Source of the DNA: Thalassospira lohafexi
GTDB taxonomy: Bacteria > Pseudomonadota > Alphaproteobacteria > Rhodospirillales > Thalassospiraceae
Reading direction: 5' to 3'
Assembly (NCBI RefSeq): GCF_002844275.1
Contig: NZ_NXGX01000005.1
Span: forward strand, 372,001-436,000
DNA length: 64,000 bases
The position numbers and the translations under genes were made by a program. Within the stretch, counting starts at the first letter, position 1. Every line of letters begins with the position of its first letter. Under the pieces are notes generated by a model. The model did not search any database. It saw nothing but the letters and a program-made list of their open reading frames with translations, and was not told where the DNA came from. This document shows, in pieces, positions 28,031 to 36,536 of the stretch.

Positions 28031-28939
28031 ATGGCAATGGACCAAACCGATCTGAAGCTGCTTCGGATCTTCCTGACGATTGTCGAAGTGGGGGGATTTG
28101 CCGCCGCACAAAGTGAACTCAACCTGTCGCTTTCAACGATTTCAAGTTATGTCACCACCCTTGAAACCCGGCTTGGCTTCACGCTTTGCAAACGCGGGCG
28201 CAGCGGGTTTTCGCTAACCCGTGAAGGACAAATTGTCTTTGAGGAAGCCCACCGGCTTTTCAAATCCGTGTCGCAATATGAAACCAAGATGCGGTCACTG
28301 CGCGACAAACTCAACGGCACATTGACCATTGGCCTGACCGACAACACCATCACCGATCCCGGTGCGCGCAAGATTGAAAAAACCATTGCGCGTTTTGTAA
28401 AGCAGGCCCCGGATGTGACGTTGAATGTTGTGACCTATCCGCCCAATGATTTGTTGCGTGAAATTGTCACCGGGGCGGTTCAGGTGGGCATTTGTGCGTT
28501 TCCGAAAACCGTACTGGGGTTAAGTTACGTTTCACTCTATCCAGAAATGCACCGATTTTATTGCAGTTCCGACCATCCGCTATTTAACCAATCCGATGAC
28601 GGAATTGATATCGACGAAGTAAGACGATATCGCATTGTCGGGCGTAAATTCTGGCTTGGCCGGGACCTTAAGGATTTTGCCATCGCCAAGCCGCATGCGA
28701 TGGTTTCCGACATGGAGGCCGAAGCACGCCTGATCCTGTCAGGTGCATTTTTGGGATATCTGCCCGAACATTATGCCAAACAGTTCGTTGAGGCAGGCCG
28801 CATGCGCCCGATCCGCCCGGATCAGTTTTATGTTGAGGCAACCTTTCAGGCCAGCTTTGATGACAGCAAGCAACTTGATCCGGTGGCCGAGCTGTTCCTT
28901 GATATCCTGATTGATGATTTTGGCGCCAAACGCGATTGA
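28031..28939 (+). CDS. LysR family transcriptional regulator
   Basis: Regulator of 302 residues with an N-terminal winged helix-turn-helix (DLKLLRIFLTIVEVGGFAAA, then LNLSLSTISSYVTTLETRLGF and RSGFSLTREG). A two-lobed co-inducer domain follows from about residue 95 (LTIGLTDNTI). It is divergent from the POT-type uptake and ureohydrolase operon, which is the classical position for a LysR activator of that operon. The inducer is presumably the imported guanidino compound or polyamine. A dyad in the shared promoter region supports this. Confidence 0.92.
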   Translation: MAMDQTDLKLLRIFLTIVEVGGFAAAQSELNLSLSTISSYVTTLETRLGFTLCKRGRSGFSLTREGQIVFEEAHRLFKSVSQYETKMRSLRDKLNGTLTIGLTDNTITDPGARKIEKTIARFVKQAPDVTLNVVTYPPNDLLREIVTGAVQVGICAFPKTVLGLSYVSLYPEMHRFYCSSDHPLFNQSDDGIDIDEVRRYRIVGRKFWLGRDLKDFAIAKPHAMVSDMEAEARLILSGAFLGYLPEHYAKQFVEAGRMRPIRPDQFYVEATFQASFDDSKQLDPVAELFLDILIDDFGAKRD

Positions 28940-28953
28940 GCATTGCGTAACAG

Positions 28954-28970
28954 CAATATTGTCCAATATT
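28954..28970. promoter_or_regulatory. 16-bp dyad upstream of azlC, shares a 13-mer with the AraC promoter
   Basis: AATATTG (28955-28961) and CAATATT (28964-28970) are perfect 7-bp arms around a 2-bp spacer, 100 bp upstream of azlC and 15 bp after the LysR stop. The 13-mer CAATATTGTCCAA is identical to one directly before the AraC gene at 21053. Confidence 0.45.
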
Positions 28971-29070
28971 CCGAGTTTGATTTCAGCCATGATCGGTGCA
29001 GGCTCCTCGCCCACCACATAAGCGTCAGGTCAACTGACACACAAATGAACAAGATTTGGAAACGTTGGAA

Positions 29071-29880
29071 ATGTCACGCCCCACACCTGCCCCACCCCCA
29101 ACAAAGATGGGGCATTTTGCCCCGGAAACCATAAGGCGCGGTGCAATCGCCTGTTTGCCGCTTCTGCCCAGCACCATCATTTTTGGTGCGGTGCTTGGTG
29201 TGCTTGCGTCCCAGCGCGGATTGTCACTTGGTGAACTTCTGTTCATGAGCCTGACGGTGTTTGCCGGATCAGCACAATTTGTATCGGTCGATCTGTGGCG
29301 TGAAACGGTGCCTGCGGCAACAATCATCATCGCAACGGCGGTGATCAATATGCGCTATATCCTGATCGGGGCGTCGCTGCGCCCGGTGTTTCGCGGCCGT
29401 CCTCTTTGGGTCAAGGTGTGCGGCATGCATATGGTCGCCGATGAAAACTGGGCCGTCACCATGACGCAGGAAAACCTTGCCAATCCGGGGTTCTTGCTGG
29501 GTGGTGGTATCTTCCTTGGGGTCGTTTGGGCGACGGGCAACAGTGTGGGCTACCTTTTGGGCGGCGGCATTCCCGACCCGGAGGTTTATGCGCTTGATTT
29601 TGCCTTCACCGCTGTTTTCGCAGCCCTGACCATTGGCATGTGGAAAGGCAAGGTCGATTTACTGCCATGGGTAGCAGCCGCCATTGGATCGATCATCGGG
29701 CATTATACCCTGCCCGGCACATGGTCGATTTTGGCTGGTGCCGGGGCCGGGGTTGTCATCGCCGCCCTGACATGGCGCGACGATATGGACGACACCAGCC
29801 CCGAGGCCGAATATGCCGTCGATGGCCGACAAGCCTATGGTGCGCCCGAAGGCACGCTTAACCCGGAGGTTGGCAAATGA
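29071..29880 (+). CDS. azlC: AzlC family branched-chain amino acid exporter, large subunit
   Basis: Inner-membrane protein of 269 residues from the AzlC/YgaZ family, which together with AzlD exports branched-chain amino acids and analogues. The conserved opening PLLPSTIIFGAVLGVLAS and the stretch SLTVFAGSAQFVSVDLW (FAGSAQF box) are present. The block NMRYILIGASLRP, typical of the family, follows. The ATG at 29071 is preferred over a TTG at 29056. Its stop overlaps azlD by 4 bp. The C-terminus carries a 35-residue hydrophilic tail (DDMDDTSPEAEYAV and on) not needed for the fold. Confidence 0.9.
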   Translation: MSRPTPAPPPTKMGHFAPETIRRGAIACLPLLPSTIIFGAVLGVLASQRGLSLGELLFMSLTVFAGSAQFVSVDLWRETVPAATIIIATAVINMRYILIGASLRPVFRGRPLWVKVCGMHMVADENWAVTMTQENLANPGFLLGGGIFLGVVWATGNSVGYLLGGGIPDPEVYALDFAFTAVFAALTIGMWKGKVDLLPWVAAAIGSIIGHYTLPGTWSILAGAGAGVVIAALTWRDDMDDTSPEAEYAVDGRQAYGAPEGTLNPEVGK

Positions 29881-30206
29881 ACAGCTTTCCTGATTTGACC
29901 AGCTTTAGCCTTGAGTCTGTCCTGACCATCCTTGGCATGGCCGCCGTTACATACGGCATGCGTCTGGGGGGCCTTATGATGGCCGATCGTTTACCCCAAC
30001 ATGGGCGCTGGGCACATGTTCTTGAACGGTTGCCCGGTGCGGTTTTGATTTCCGTCTGGGTGCCCAGTGCGCTTTCGGCCGGTGCGATTGGCATTGCCGG
30101 GGCCGCCGCCACCGTGATCACAATGGCACTGGCCCGCAATCTGTTTGCCGCCATGGCGGTTGGGATGATTTTGGTGGGGGTTGGCCGGTATTTTATCGGC
30201 AGTTGA
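29877..30206 (+). CDS. azlD: AzlD domain protein, exporter small subunit
   Basis: Small inner-membrane partner of AzlC, 109 residues with about four helices (VLTILGMAAVTYGMRLGGLMMA, AVLISVWVPSALSAGAIG and others). It begins in a 4-bp ATGA overlap with azlC, the usual arrangement, and ends 22 bp before a strong terminator. Confidence 0.92.
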   Translation: MNSFPDLTSFSLESVLTILGMAAVTYGMRLGGLMMADRLPQHGRWAHVLERLPGAVLISVWVPSALSAGAIGIAGAAATVITMALARNLFAAMAVGMILVGVGRYFIGS

Positions 30207-30227
30207 TTGACCAAGCACGCGAAAACA

Positions 30228-30261
30228 AAAAGCCGCCTTCAAACGAGAGGGCGGCTTTTTT
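30228..30261. terminator. Intrinsic terminator between azlD and prfC
   Basis: AAAAGCCGCC and GGCGGCTTTT form the stem (30228-30237 and 30250-30259) with T-run to 30261 on the plus strand; the A-run on the left provides a T-run for the minus strand, so it serves both convergent genes. Confidence 0.88.
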
Positions 30262-30283
30262 ATGTGGCTTGCAAAACGTAGTA

Positions 30284-31879
30284 CTACGCCACAACCATAT
30301 TCTGTTCGCGGGTGGATTCGAACCGCAGGTTCGGCCAGTCGCGTTGTGCGGTTTCAAGATGCCAAGCGTTACGCGCGATGAAAACGAGCGTTTCATCGTG
30401 GTCTTCAAACAACGCCGACTGATTGGTATCGCGGAATTTTTTGATTTCGAGCGGGTCATCGCCCATCACCCAACGTGCGGCATAGGCCGGGGTTTGTTCG
30501 AAATGCACCTTGATGCCGTATTCCGCCGAAATGCGTTCTTTGAGAACTTCAAACTGAAGTTGCCCAACCACGCCAACAATCCAGTCCGCCCCCATCATCG
30601 GTTTAAACACCTGTGATGCGCCTTCTTCGGCGAGCTGCTCAAGGGCACGCTGAAGATGTTTGCCTTTCAGCGGATCATCAAGACGGACCTTTTGCAGCAA
30701 TTCCGGTGCAAAGGCCGGAACACCGCGGAAGCGCAAGTCTTCGCCTTCGGTCAGGGTATCGCCAATCCGCAAGGTGCCGTGGTTCGGAATACCGATGATA
30801 TCGCCCGGCCAGGCTTCTTCGGCAATGTCACGTTCATTGGCAAAGAACAGCATCGGGTTATGCACCGCCATCTGTTTGCCCGCGCGCACATGTTTCAACT
30901 TCATGCCACGTTTGAAATGACCGGAACACAGACGGATGAAGGCAATGCGGTCGCGATGGTTCGGGTCAATATTGGCCTGAACCTTAAACACAAAGCCAGA
31001 CACCTTGGTTTCAGATGATTCAACCGTTCGCGTGGCGGCTTCTTGCGGGCGCGGGGTCGGCGCATTTTCGCCAATACCGCGCAGCAATTCACGCACACCA
31101 AAGTTATTAATCGCCGAACCAAAGAACACCGGCGTCAGGTGACCTTCGCGGTAGCTTTCAAGATCAAATTCAGGGCACATCGCGCGGACCATTTCGATGT
31201 CTTCGCGCAGCTGTGCGACGAGGTAATCTGGGACCAACTCATCAAGTTTCGGATCATTCAGGCCATTGATTTGAATCGAATCCTTAACAACATTACCGCC
31301 CTTTTCCATAAACAGGATGCGGTCGTTGATCAGATCATAGCAGCCCTTAAAATCACGGCCAGAGCCAATCGGCCAAGTGACCGGCGACACATCAAGGGCG
31401 AGATCCTGTTCGATTTGATCGATCAGCTCAAAGAAATCGCGGGTTTCACGGTCGATTTTGTTCACAAACGTCGTGATTGGCACATCGCGCATCCGGCAAA
31501 CTTCAAACAGTTTGCGCGTCTGGGTTTCAATCCCCTTGGCGGCATCAATCACCATGACGGCGGAATCAACTGCGGTCAGAACCCGGTAGGTATCTTCGGA
31601 AAAATCTTCGTGGCCCGGCGTATCAAGCAGGTTGTAGATGTTATCTTCAAACTCGAACGTCATCACAGCCGAAGACACGGAAATACCACGGTCCTGTTCG
31701 ATCTTCATAAAGTCCGAACGTGCGCCGCGCTGTTCCTTTTTCGCCTTAACCGCACCGGCCATCTGAATCGCCCCCCCGAAAAGCAACAGCTTTTCCGTCA
31801 GGGTCGTTTTACCCGCATCCGGGTGCGAAATGATGGCGAAGGTACGGCGACGCGATACCTGATGGTCAATCGTCGACAT
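30284..31879 (-). CDS. prfC: Peptide chain release factor 3
   Basis: Translational GTPase RF3 of 531 residues, which recycles RF1/RF2 from the ribosome after peptide release. The G1 loop is SHPDAGKTTLTEKLL at the N-terminus, G3 is DTPGHEDFSEDTYR and G4 is NKIDRE. The RF3-specific GGAIQMAGAVK stretch follows G1. The C-terminal block EVLKERISAEYGIKVHFEQTP is diagnostic for RF3 against EF-G. Length is typical (about 527-530). It is a single-gene unit between two terminator-like hairpins. Confidence 0.97.
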   Translation of the reverse strand: MSTIDHQVSRRRTFAIISHPDAGKTTLTEKLLLFGGAIQMAGAVKAKKEQRGARSDFMKIEQDRGISVSSAVMTFEFEDNIYNLLDTPGHEDFSEDTYRVLTAVDSAVMVIDAAKGIETQTRKLFEVCRMRDVPITTFVNKIDRETRDFFELIDQIEQDLALDVSPVTWPIGSGRDFKGCYDLINDRILFMEKGGNVVKDSIQINGLNDPKLDELVPDYLVAQLREDIEMVRAMCPEFDLESYREGHLTPVFFGSAINNFGVRELLRGIGENAPTPRPQEAATRTVESSETKVSGFVFKVQANIDPNHRDRIAFIRLCSGHFKRGMKLKHVRAGKQMAVHNPMLFFANERDIAEEAWPGDIIGIPNHGTLRIGDTLTEGEDLRFRGVPAFAPELLQKVRLDDPLKGKHLQRALEQLAEEGASQVFKPMMGADWIVGVVGQLQFEVLKERISAEYGIKVHFEQTPAYAARWVMGDDPLEIKKFRDTNQSALFEDHDETLVFIARNAWHLETAQRDWPNLRFESTREQNMVVA

Positions 31880-31953
31880 TCTTGATCCACTAATACTGAT
31901 TTCGATTTGGCGCGCACTGTACCGATTTTTTGCGTGCGCGCCATCCCGAAATC

Positions 31954-31986
31954 GTCATGACGGGTATGAATTCTGCCCGTCACGAC
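31954..31986 (-). terminator. Stem-loop after the UPF0718 permease gene
   Basis: GTCATGACGGG (31954-31964) and CCCGTCACGAC (31976-31986) pair over 11 bp with one G-U, loop of 11 nt, directly after the permease stop. A clear T-run is lacking, so termination efficiency is uncertain. Confidence 0.5.
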
Positions 31987-31990
31987 CGGT

Positions 31991-33025
31991 TCAGTGCACA
32001 ATCTGGAACACCAGCCCGACAGCGAATGACCCGATCAGGGCATAGGCAAGATACAGCGCGAAAACCGGTTTCTTGACGAGTGCGAAGACCGCAATCGCAG
32101 CAGGAAGGGATGATACACCCCCCGCAACCAGAAATGCCATGCCGGCACCGGCCTGCATACCCTGACTGATCAGTCCACCGACCAGCGGCAGAGCGGCATA
32201 CCCGTTCAAGTAAGCAGGAACACCGACAAGGGTCGCGATCAGGACGGGCAGAACGCCATCCCCGCCAACAGCAGCCGAAACTGTTTCAGCCGGAATATAG
32301 GTAACCATCAGGCTTTCCAACAAAAACGCCAAGGCCAGCCACTTCCCCAGAAACAGGGTGGTTTTGATGGCATCCCGGCGAAATCTGTCCGTACGGTCCG
32401 GGTCGTGCCAGAAACGCCATACCGGCGGCTTCGGGGACCGCATCTTACCCCCGCCGCAGCCACCGTTTCCTATCCCTTCGCGCAAGGGTTCGGTCAGGAA
32501 ACCAAGCCGGGTCAGCCAAAGCGTGGCAAAACCGCCAATCAAACCAAGTGCAATCGCGGCAAGCAATTTACCGACCGCAAATTCCATCCCAATGGTGCCG
32601 ACAGTCAGCATGAACATTGCCGGATCAATCACCGGGGAAGCCAACCAAAACGCCATCACCGGCGCCAATGGAACGCCCATCGACAACAGGGCAGCAATCA
32701 ACGGGATCACGCCGCACGAGCAGAAAGGCGACAATGCGCCAAATGCAGACGCCATCAGGACCATCTTCACAGGATGACCACTGAAAGCGCGCGCAATCAG
32801 GCTATCTGCCCCGGTTGCCCCGGCCCAGGCGGCAATCATCACCGACAACAGCAGGAACGGCGCAACCGACGCAAGCTGCTGCCCGGTAAAGACCAGACTG
32901 CCGGGTAATTGAGCAGGCACGACCACGGCCAGTGCCAACAATATTGCGACAATGGTGACCCAAACCCGGTCAAGGGCCCTGCCGGTTTCGGCAAACCGGC
33001 GAAGTTTCAATGCAATATCTGACAT
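31991..33025 (-). CDS. UPF0718 (ArsP-like) permease
   Basis: Inner-membrane permease of 344 residues with about eight helices. The family hallmark SPFCSCGVIPLIAALL is present, followed by ASPVIDPAMF. A cytoplasmic loop at mid-length holds GNGGCGGGK. ArsP relatives export trivalent methylarsenic, but other UPF0718 proteins handle different metals. The link to arsenic here rests on the adjacent ArsR genes. The ATG at 33025 has AGGGA at a good distance; the in-frame ATG at 33031 is the alternative if the mRNA is leaderless. It is transcribed after ArsR-1 in the same direction and has its own operator-like dyad. Confidence 0.82.
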   Translation of the reverse strand: MSDIALKLRRFAETGRALDRVWVTIVAILLALAVVVPAQLPGSLVFTGQQLASVAPFLLLSVMIAAWAGATGADSLIARAFSGHPVKMVLMASAFGALSPFCSCGVIPLIAALLSMGVPLAPVMAFWLASPVIDPAMFMLTVGTIGMEFAVGKLLAAIALGLIGGFATLWLTRLGFLTEPLREGIGNGGCGGGKMRSPKPPVWRFWHDPDRTDRFRRDAIKTTLFLGKWLALAFLLESLMVTYIPAETVSAAVGGDGVLPVLIATLVGVPAYLNGYAALPLVGGLISQGMQAGAGMAFLVAGGVSSLPAAIAVFALVKKPVFALYLAYALIGSFAVGLVFQIVH

Positions 33026-33031
33026 ATCCAT

Positions 33032-33051
33032 ATCCCTAGTATAATAGTTAT
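33032..33051 (-). promoter_or_regulatory. ArsR-type operator-like dyad at the permease start
   Basis: On the minus strand this reads ATAACTA, 6-nt spacer, TAGGGAT, matching the arms and spacing of the dyad before ArsR-1 (ATAACTA-N6-TAGTTAT) in 12 of 14 arm positions. A -10-like TATACT (33038-33043) lies within it, only 6 bp before the ATG at 33031. Confidence 0.55.
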
Positions 33052-33074
33052 GTTTAGGCAAAAAAAGGGATGGC

Positions 33075-33389
33075 TCACACCACCTCTTCCGCCTGCCCGA
33101 CATCAACCCCGATGCAGCATTCATCAATCAGAGTTCCCAGCACGTTGCGCACCGCCAGGATCTCGGCGTGATTAACGACCTCGCGACCGTGTTTTTCCTG
33201 CCGAACCAGCCCAACCTGAACAAGCGCACCCAAATGGTGGGCCAGTGTCGAGGCCGGAAGACCAGTATGGCGACCGATTTCACCGATATTCAATCCGGTT
33301 TCTCCCGCCCGCACCAGCAGACGGAAAATGCCCAGACGGGCCGAATGGCCCAATGCGGCCAGAATAGGGGCAATGTCTGTTTCCTTCAT
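33075..33389 (-). CDS. arsR: ArsR/SmtB family metalloregulator 1
   Basis: Dimeric winged-helix repressor of 104 residues. The recognition region is IGEIGRHTGLPASTLAHHLGALVQVGLV, followed by the wing QEKHGREVV. A vicinal Cys pair (DECCIG) near residue 90 is a plausible As(III)/Sb(III) site at the C-terminal end. It is transcribed towards the permease gene and diverges from ArsR-2. No Shine-Dalgarno precedes the ATG; instead a dyad with an embedded TATAAT lies 7-30 bp upstream. Confidence 0.88.
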   Translation of the reverse strand: MKETDIAPILAALGHSARLGIFRLLVRAGETGLNIGEIGRHTGLPASTLAHHLGALVQVGLVRQEKHGREVVNHAEILAVRNVLGTLIDECCIGVDVGQAEEVV

Positions 33390-33396
33390 GTCGCCA

Positions 33397-33419
33397 ATTA
33401 TAACTATATTTCTAGTTAT
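33397..33419 (-). promoter_or_regulatory. Operator dyad and -10 box of ArsR-1
   Basis: Perfect 7-bp arms ATAACTA (33400-33406) and TAGTTAT (33413-33419) with a 6-bp spacer. On the minus strand a perfect TATAAT (33397-33402) overlaps one arm, 7 bp before the start codon, so repressor binding would cover the promoter and the transcript could be leaderless. Confidence 0.6.
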
Positions 33420-33529
33420 TTAAAGATGTTTTCCCTCTCCATCAAGATGCTGATAATATTGAACATTCTGAAGGATCACGTCCCAGAACCCGCTTTGAAA
33501 CAGAATTGTCACTTGTCAAACAACAATTG

Positions 33530-33547
33530 TGTCGATACTTCTCGACA
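33530..33547 (+). promoter_or_regulatory. Operator dyad and -10 box of ArsR-2
   Basis: Perfect 6-bp arms TGTCGA (33530-33535) and TCGACA (33542-33547) with a 6-bp spacer, ending 1 bp before the ArsR-2 ATG. GATACT (33534-33539) fits a -10 box and TTGTCA (33513-33518) a -35 box at a short 15-bp spacing. The arm sequence differs from the ArsR-1 site, so the two repressors probably have separate specificities. Confidence 0.5.
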
Positions 33548-33548
33548 T

Positions 33549-33878
33549 ATGGACACAAATAATGCAATTGCCGCCCTTGGGGCTCTGGCACAGGAACACA
33601 GACTTTCGGCTTTTCGCTTGCTAGCCCAAATGGGTGAAACCGGCATGGCTGCAGGCGAACTTGCCCGCAAGGTCGGCATTCCGCACAACACCATGTCGTC
33701 GCATCTGGCAACATTGAGCAATGCGGGATTAATCAGCGCAACCCGTGACGGTCGATCCATGATCTATCGCATCGTGCCCGAAGTGATGCGCGGTCTTCTT
33801 GGGTTCCTGACAGATGATTGCTGCCATGGTCGTCCGGAATTATGTGGACTGACCGCCCCCTCCAAGGACTGCTGTTAA
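33549..33878 (+). CDS. arsR: ArsR/SmtB family arsenic repressor 2
   Basis: Winged-helix repressor of 109 residues heading the arsC-acr3-GAPDH-arsJ operon. The recognition stretch is AGELARKVGIPHNTMSSHLATLSNAGLI and the wing is RDGRSMIYRI. C-terminal C91, C92 and C99 (DDCCHGRPELCG) resemble the three-Cys arsenite site of Acidithiobacillus-type ArsR, and two more Cys end the protein. I chose the ATG at 33549, because the family begins with this DTNxAIAALGAL sequence; the frame extends upstream to 33168 but runs through the ArsR-1 gene. No ribosome binding site is visible. Confidence 0.92.
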   Translation: MDTNNAIAALGALAQEHRLSAFRLLAQMGETGMAAGELARKVGIPHNTMSSHLATLSNAGLISATRDGRSMIYRIVPEVMRGLLGFLTDDCCHGRPELCGLTAPSKDCC

Positions 33879-33909
33879 TTCATTCTTTCCCTGCAAAGGA
33901 CAATGCGAC

Positions 33910-34422
33910 ATGTCTGGTGGAACCAATAACGTGCTTTTTCTGTGCCGAGCCAATTCCGCGCGCAGCATCATGGCCGAAGCCATCCTGAAAAAAGAGGGGC
34001 AAGACCACTTTTTCGGGTTTAGCGCAGGTTCCCACCCGCGCGGTGAAATTCATCCCTATACGGCAGATCTTCTGCAATCGCTTGATCATGACCCGTCAGA
34101 ATTTTCATCCAAGGAAATGGAAGTTTATTCCCAGAAAGACGAAGTCAAATTCGATTTCGTTTTTACCGTGTGTGACACCATGAACAACGAAGATTGCCCG
34201 ATTTTTCCGGGATCGCCGATGACAGCCCACTGGGGCGTTCCTGACCCGGCAGCCGTTACCGGCACCGAAGCCGAAAAACGTCTGGCCTTTGCCGATGCCT
34301 ATCGGATGTTGCGCAATCGTATTTCGATTTTTACCAGTCTTCCGTTCCAGTCACTTGATCGGCTGTCATTGCAGCACAAGCTCGATGAAATCGGCCAGAC
34401 CACATCAAGCGAGGACGCATGA
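33910..34422 (+). CDS. arsC: Arsenate reductase, low-molecular-weight phosphatase type
   Basis: Cytosolic arsenate reductase of 170 residues that converts As(V) to As(III) for export by Acr3. The phosphatase-like loop C12-x5-R18 (FLCRANSARS) is intact, and the EAILKKEGQDHF and SAGSHPRGEIHP stretches fit the family. The C-terminal part DPAAVTGTEAEKRLAFADAYRML is typical of the proteobacterial branch, which uses thioredoxin or glutaredoxin/glutathione. The gene follows ArsR-2 by 31 bp and overlaps acr3 by 4 bp. Confidence 0.92.
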   Translation: MSGGTNNVLFLCRANSARSIMAEAILKKEGQDHFFGFSAGSHPRGEIHPYTADLLQSLDHDPSEFSSKEMEVYSQKDEVKFDFVFTVCDTMNNEDCPIFPGSPMTAHWGVPDPAAVTGTEAEKRLAFADAYRMLRNRISIFTSLPFQSLDRLSLQHKLDEIGQTTSSEDA

Positions 34423-35498
34423 CCACCAAAGAAGATGCCCCGATGAACCTGTTTGAACGCTACTTAACCGTCTGGGTCGCGGCAAGCATCGTGGTTGGCA
34501 TTGCCCTTGGTGAAATGCTCCCTGACCTGTTTCAGACCATTGGCAATCTGACCGCCTATGAAATCAATTTACCGGTCACCATCCTGATCTGGTTGATGAT
34601 TGTGCCGATGTTGATGAAGGTTGATTTCAAGGCCCTTCATGAAGTCGGCAAGCAATGGCGCGGCATTGGCGTCACCCTTGGGGTGAACTGGCTGATCAAG
34701 CCCTTTAGTATGGCGGCCCTTGGCTGGTTATTTATCGGGGTCCTGTTTCGCCCGCTTCTGCCAGAGGCCGAAATTGAAAGTTATATCGCTGGCTTGATCC
34801 TTTTGGGGGCGGCCCCCTGTACTGCCATGGTATTTATCTGGTCAAACCTGACCAAGGGGGATGCGAATTTCACGCTCAGCCAGGTTGCGCTGAACGATAC
34901 CATCATGATTTTCGCCTTTGCCCCGATTGTCGCACTTTTGCTGGGGATTTCAGCGATTACCATTCCGTGGGAAACACTGACCATTTCTGTCGTTGCTTTC
35001 ATCGTGATCCCGGTCATCGTCGGTCAGTTTTTGCGACAATTTGTCATGTCAAAAGGCATGACGGCGTTCGAGAAATTTGACGCCAAACTTAAACCGGTTT
35101 CGATGCTTGCCCTGCTTGCGACACTGGTCCTACTGTTTGCCTTTCAGGGACAGCAAATCCTTGCCCAGCCGGTGATTATTGTGCTGCTGGCGGTGCCGAT
35201 CATTCTGCAAACCTATTTCATTGCCGCCATTGCCTATGTCGCCAACAAGGTTTTAGGCGTTGAACATAAAATTGCGGCCCCATCAGCGATGATTGGCGCA
35301 TCCAACTTCTTTGAACTGGCTGTTGCCACCGCCATTGGTTTGTTCGGCTTCTCATCAGGTGCGGCATTGGCAACCGTGGTTGGCGTGCTTGTCGAAGTAC
35401 CGGTGATGCTGTCGCTTGTCGCCATCGCCAACCGGTCACGTCATTGGTTTGCGGATGCAAAAACCACCACATCCCAAACTTCCGAGGTTTCAAAATGA
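34419..35498 (+). CDS. acr3: Acr3 family arsenite efflux transporter
   Basis: Inner-membrane arsenite exporter of 359 residues with ten predicted helices. Family signatures are present: [22 protein letters not shown] at the start, [37 protein letters not shown] with the essential Cys, and the later [18 protein letters not shown]. Met1 or Met9 may be the start; Met1 overlaps arsC by 4 bp. It acts with ArsC to expel arsenite and is coupled to the next gene by another 4-bp overlap. Confidence 0.95.
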   Translation: MTTKEDAPMNLFERYLTVWVAASIVVGIALGEMLPDLFQTIGNLTAYEINLPVTILIWLMIVPMLMKVDFKALHEVGKQWRGIGVTLGVNWLIKPFSMAALGWLFIGVLFRPLLPEAEIESYIAGLILLGAAPCTAMVFIWSNLTKGDANFTLSQVALNDTIMIFAFAPIVALLLGISAITIPWETLTISVVAFIVIPVIVGQFLRQFVMSKGMTAFEKFDAKLKPVSMLALLATLVLLFAFQGQQILAQPVIIVLLAVPIILQTYFIAAIAYVANKVLGVEHKIAAPSAMIGASNFFELAVATAIGLFGFSSGAALATVVGVLVEVPVMLSLVAIANRSRHWFADAKTTTSQTSEVSK

Positions 35499-36535
35499 CC
35501 GGAAAAATGCGCATTGGTATCAATGGATTTGGCCGCATGGGACGCCTGACCCTGCGCGCTGGTTTCGGGCATCCGGACCTTGAATTTGTCCATATCAACG
35601 AAATCAATGGCGGGGCAAAAACCGCAGCCCACCTTTTGGAATTTGATTCCGTGCATGGCCGCTGGACCAAAGGCGTTGAATGCATTGACGATCAGGTCGT
35701 GATTGACCAGACGCATAAAATCTCGTTTAGCGACAACCCGACACCGGGCGACACCGACTGGGTCGCATCTGGCTGTGACATTGTTTTGGAATGCACCGGA
35801 AAGTTCAAAACACCAGAGACCATCCAGCCCTATTTTGATCAGGGGCTCAAAAAAGTCATCGTCGCCGCCCCGGTCAAGGAGGGTGCGCTTAATATTGTCT
35901 ATGGCGTGAATGACGATCTGTATGATCCGGCACAGCATGACCTTTTGACCGCGGCAAGTTGCACGACCAACTGTCTTGCACCGGTGGTCAAGGTCATTCA
36001 CGAAAATCTTGGCATTGTGCATGGTTCAATCACCACCATTCATGATGTCACCAACACCCAAACCATTGTCGATTTACCGCACAAGGATTTGCGCCGTGCG
36101 CGGTCCTGCCTGCAGTCACTGATCCCGACCAGCACCGGATCAGCAACCGCCATCACCATGATTTACCCAGAACTCGCCGGAAAACTGAATGGCATTGCGG
36201 TGCGCGTGCCGCTTTTGAATGCGTCGCTTACCGATTGCGTGTTTGAAGTGGCCCAAGATACCGATGCCCAAACGGTCAACCGTCTGATGCGCGACGCATC
36301 GGAAACCTATCTGGCGGGTATTCTGGGCTATGAAGAACGCCCGCTTGTCAGTGCGGATTACCTCAACGATTCGCGGTCTTCGATCATTGATGCCGGATCA
36401 ACCATGGTGATCGACAAACGTCAGGTCAAAGTTCTGGCGTGGTATGACAATGAATGGGGATATGTCTGCCGCATGATCGATCTTGCCGCCAAAGTTGCCC
36501 AAAGCATGCCCAGCCATAGCACCAGTGGAGCATAA
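35495..36535 (+). CDS. ArsJ-associated glyceraldehyde-3-phosphate dehydrogenase
   Basis: GAPDH paralogue of 346 residues. The NAD fold is [17 protein letters not shown] and the catalytic Cys is in [10 protein letters not shown]; the C-terminal NEWGYVCRM is also present. Next to arsJ, this subfamily uses arsenate in place of phosphate and yields 1-arseno-3-phosphoglycerate. The ATG at 35495 overlaps the acr3 stop (ATGA). It is unlikely to be the central glycolytic enzyme, because it sits inside the ars operon and lacks pgk or tkt neighbours. Confidence 0.93.
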   Translation: MTGKMRIGINGFGRMGRLTLRAGFGHPDLEFVHINEINGGAKTAAHLLEFDSVHGRWTKGVECIDDQVVIDQTHKISFSDNPTPGDTDWVASGCDIVLECTGKFKTPETIQPYFDQGLKKVIVAAPVKEGALNIVYGVNDDLYDPAQHDLLTAASCTTNCLAPVVKVIHENLGIVHGSITTIHDVTNTQTIVDLPHKDLRRARSCLQSLIPTSTGSATAITMIYPELAGKLNGIAVRVPLLNASLTDCVFEVAQDTDAQTVNRLMRDASETYLAGILGYEERPLVSADYLNDSRSSIIDAGSTMVIDKRQVKVLAWYDNEWGYVCRMIDLAAKVAQSMPSHSTSGA

Positions 36536-36536
36536 A

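Noticed and set aside
33168..33548. Upstream extension of the ArsR-2 frame (127 extra codons)
   Set aside because: It runs through the oppositely oriented ArsR-1 gene and its operator; the family homology begins at 33549.
35495..36535. Reading the GAPDH as the glycolytic enzyme
   Set aside because: Its position between acr3 and arsJ with 4-bp and 1-bp junctions fits the ArsJ-associated paralogue instead.
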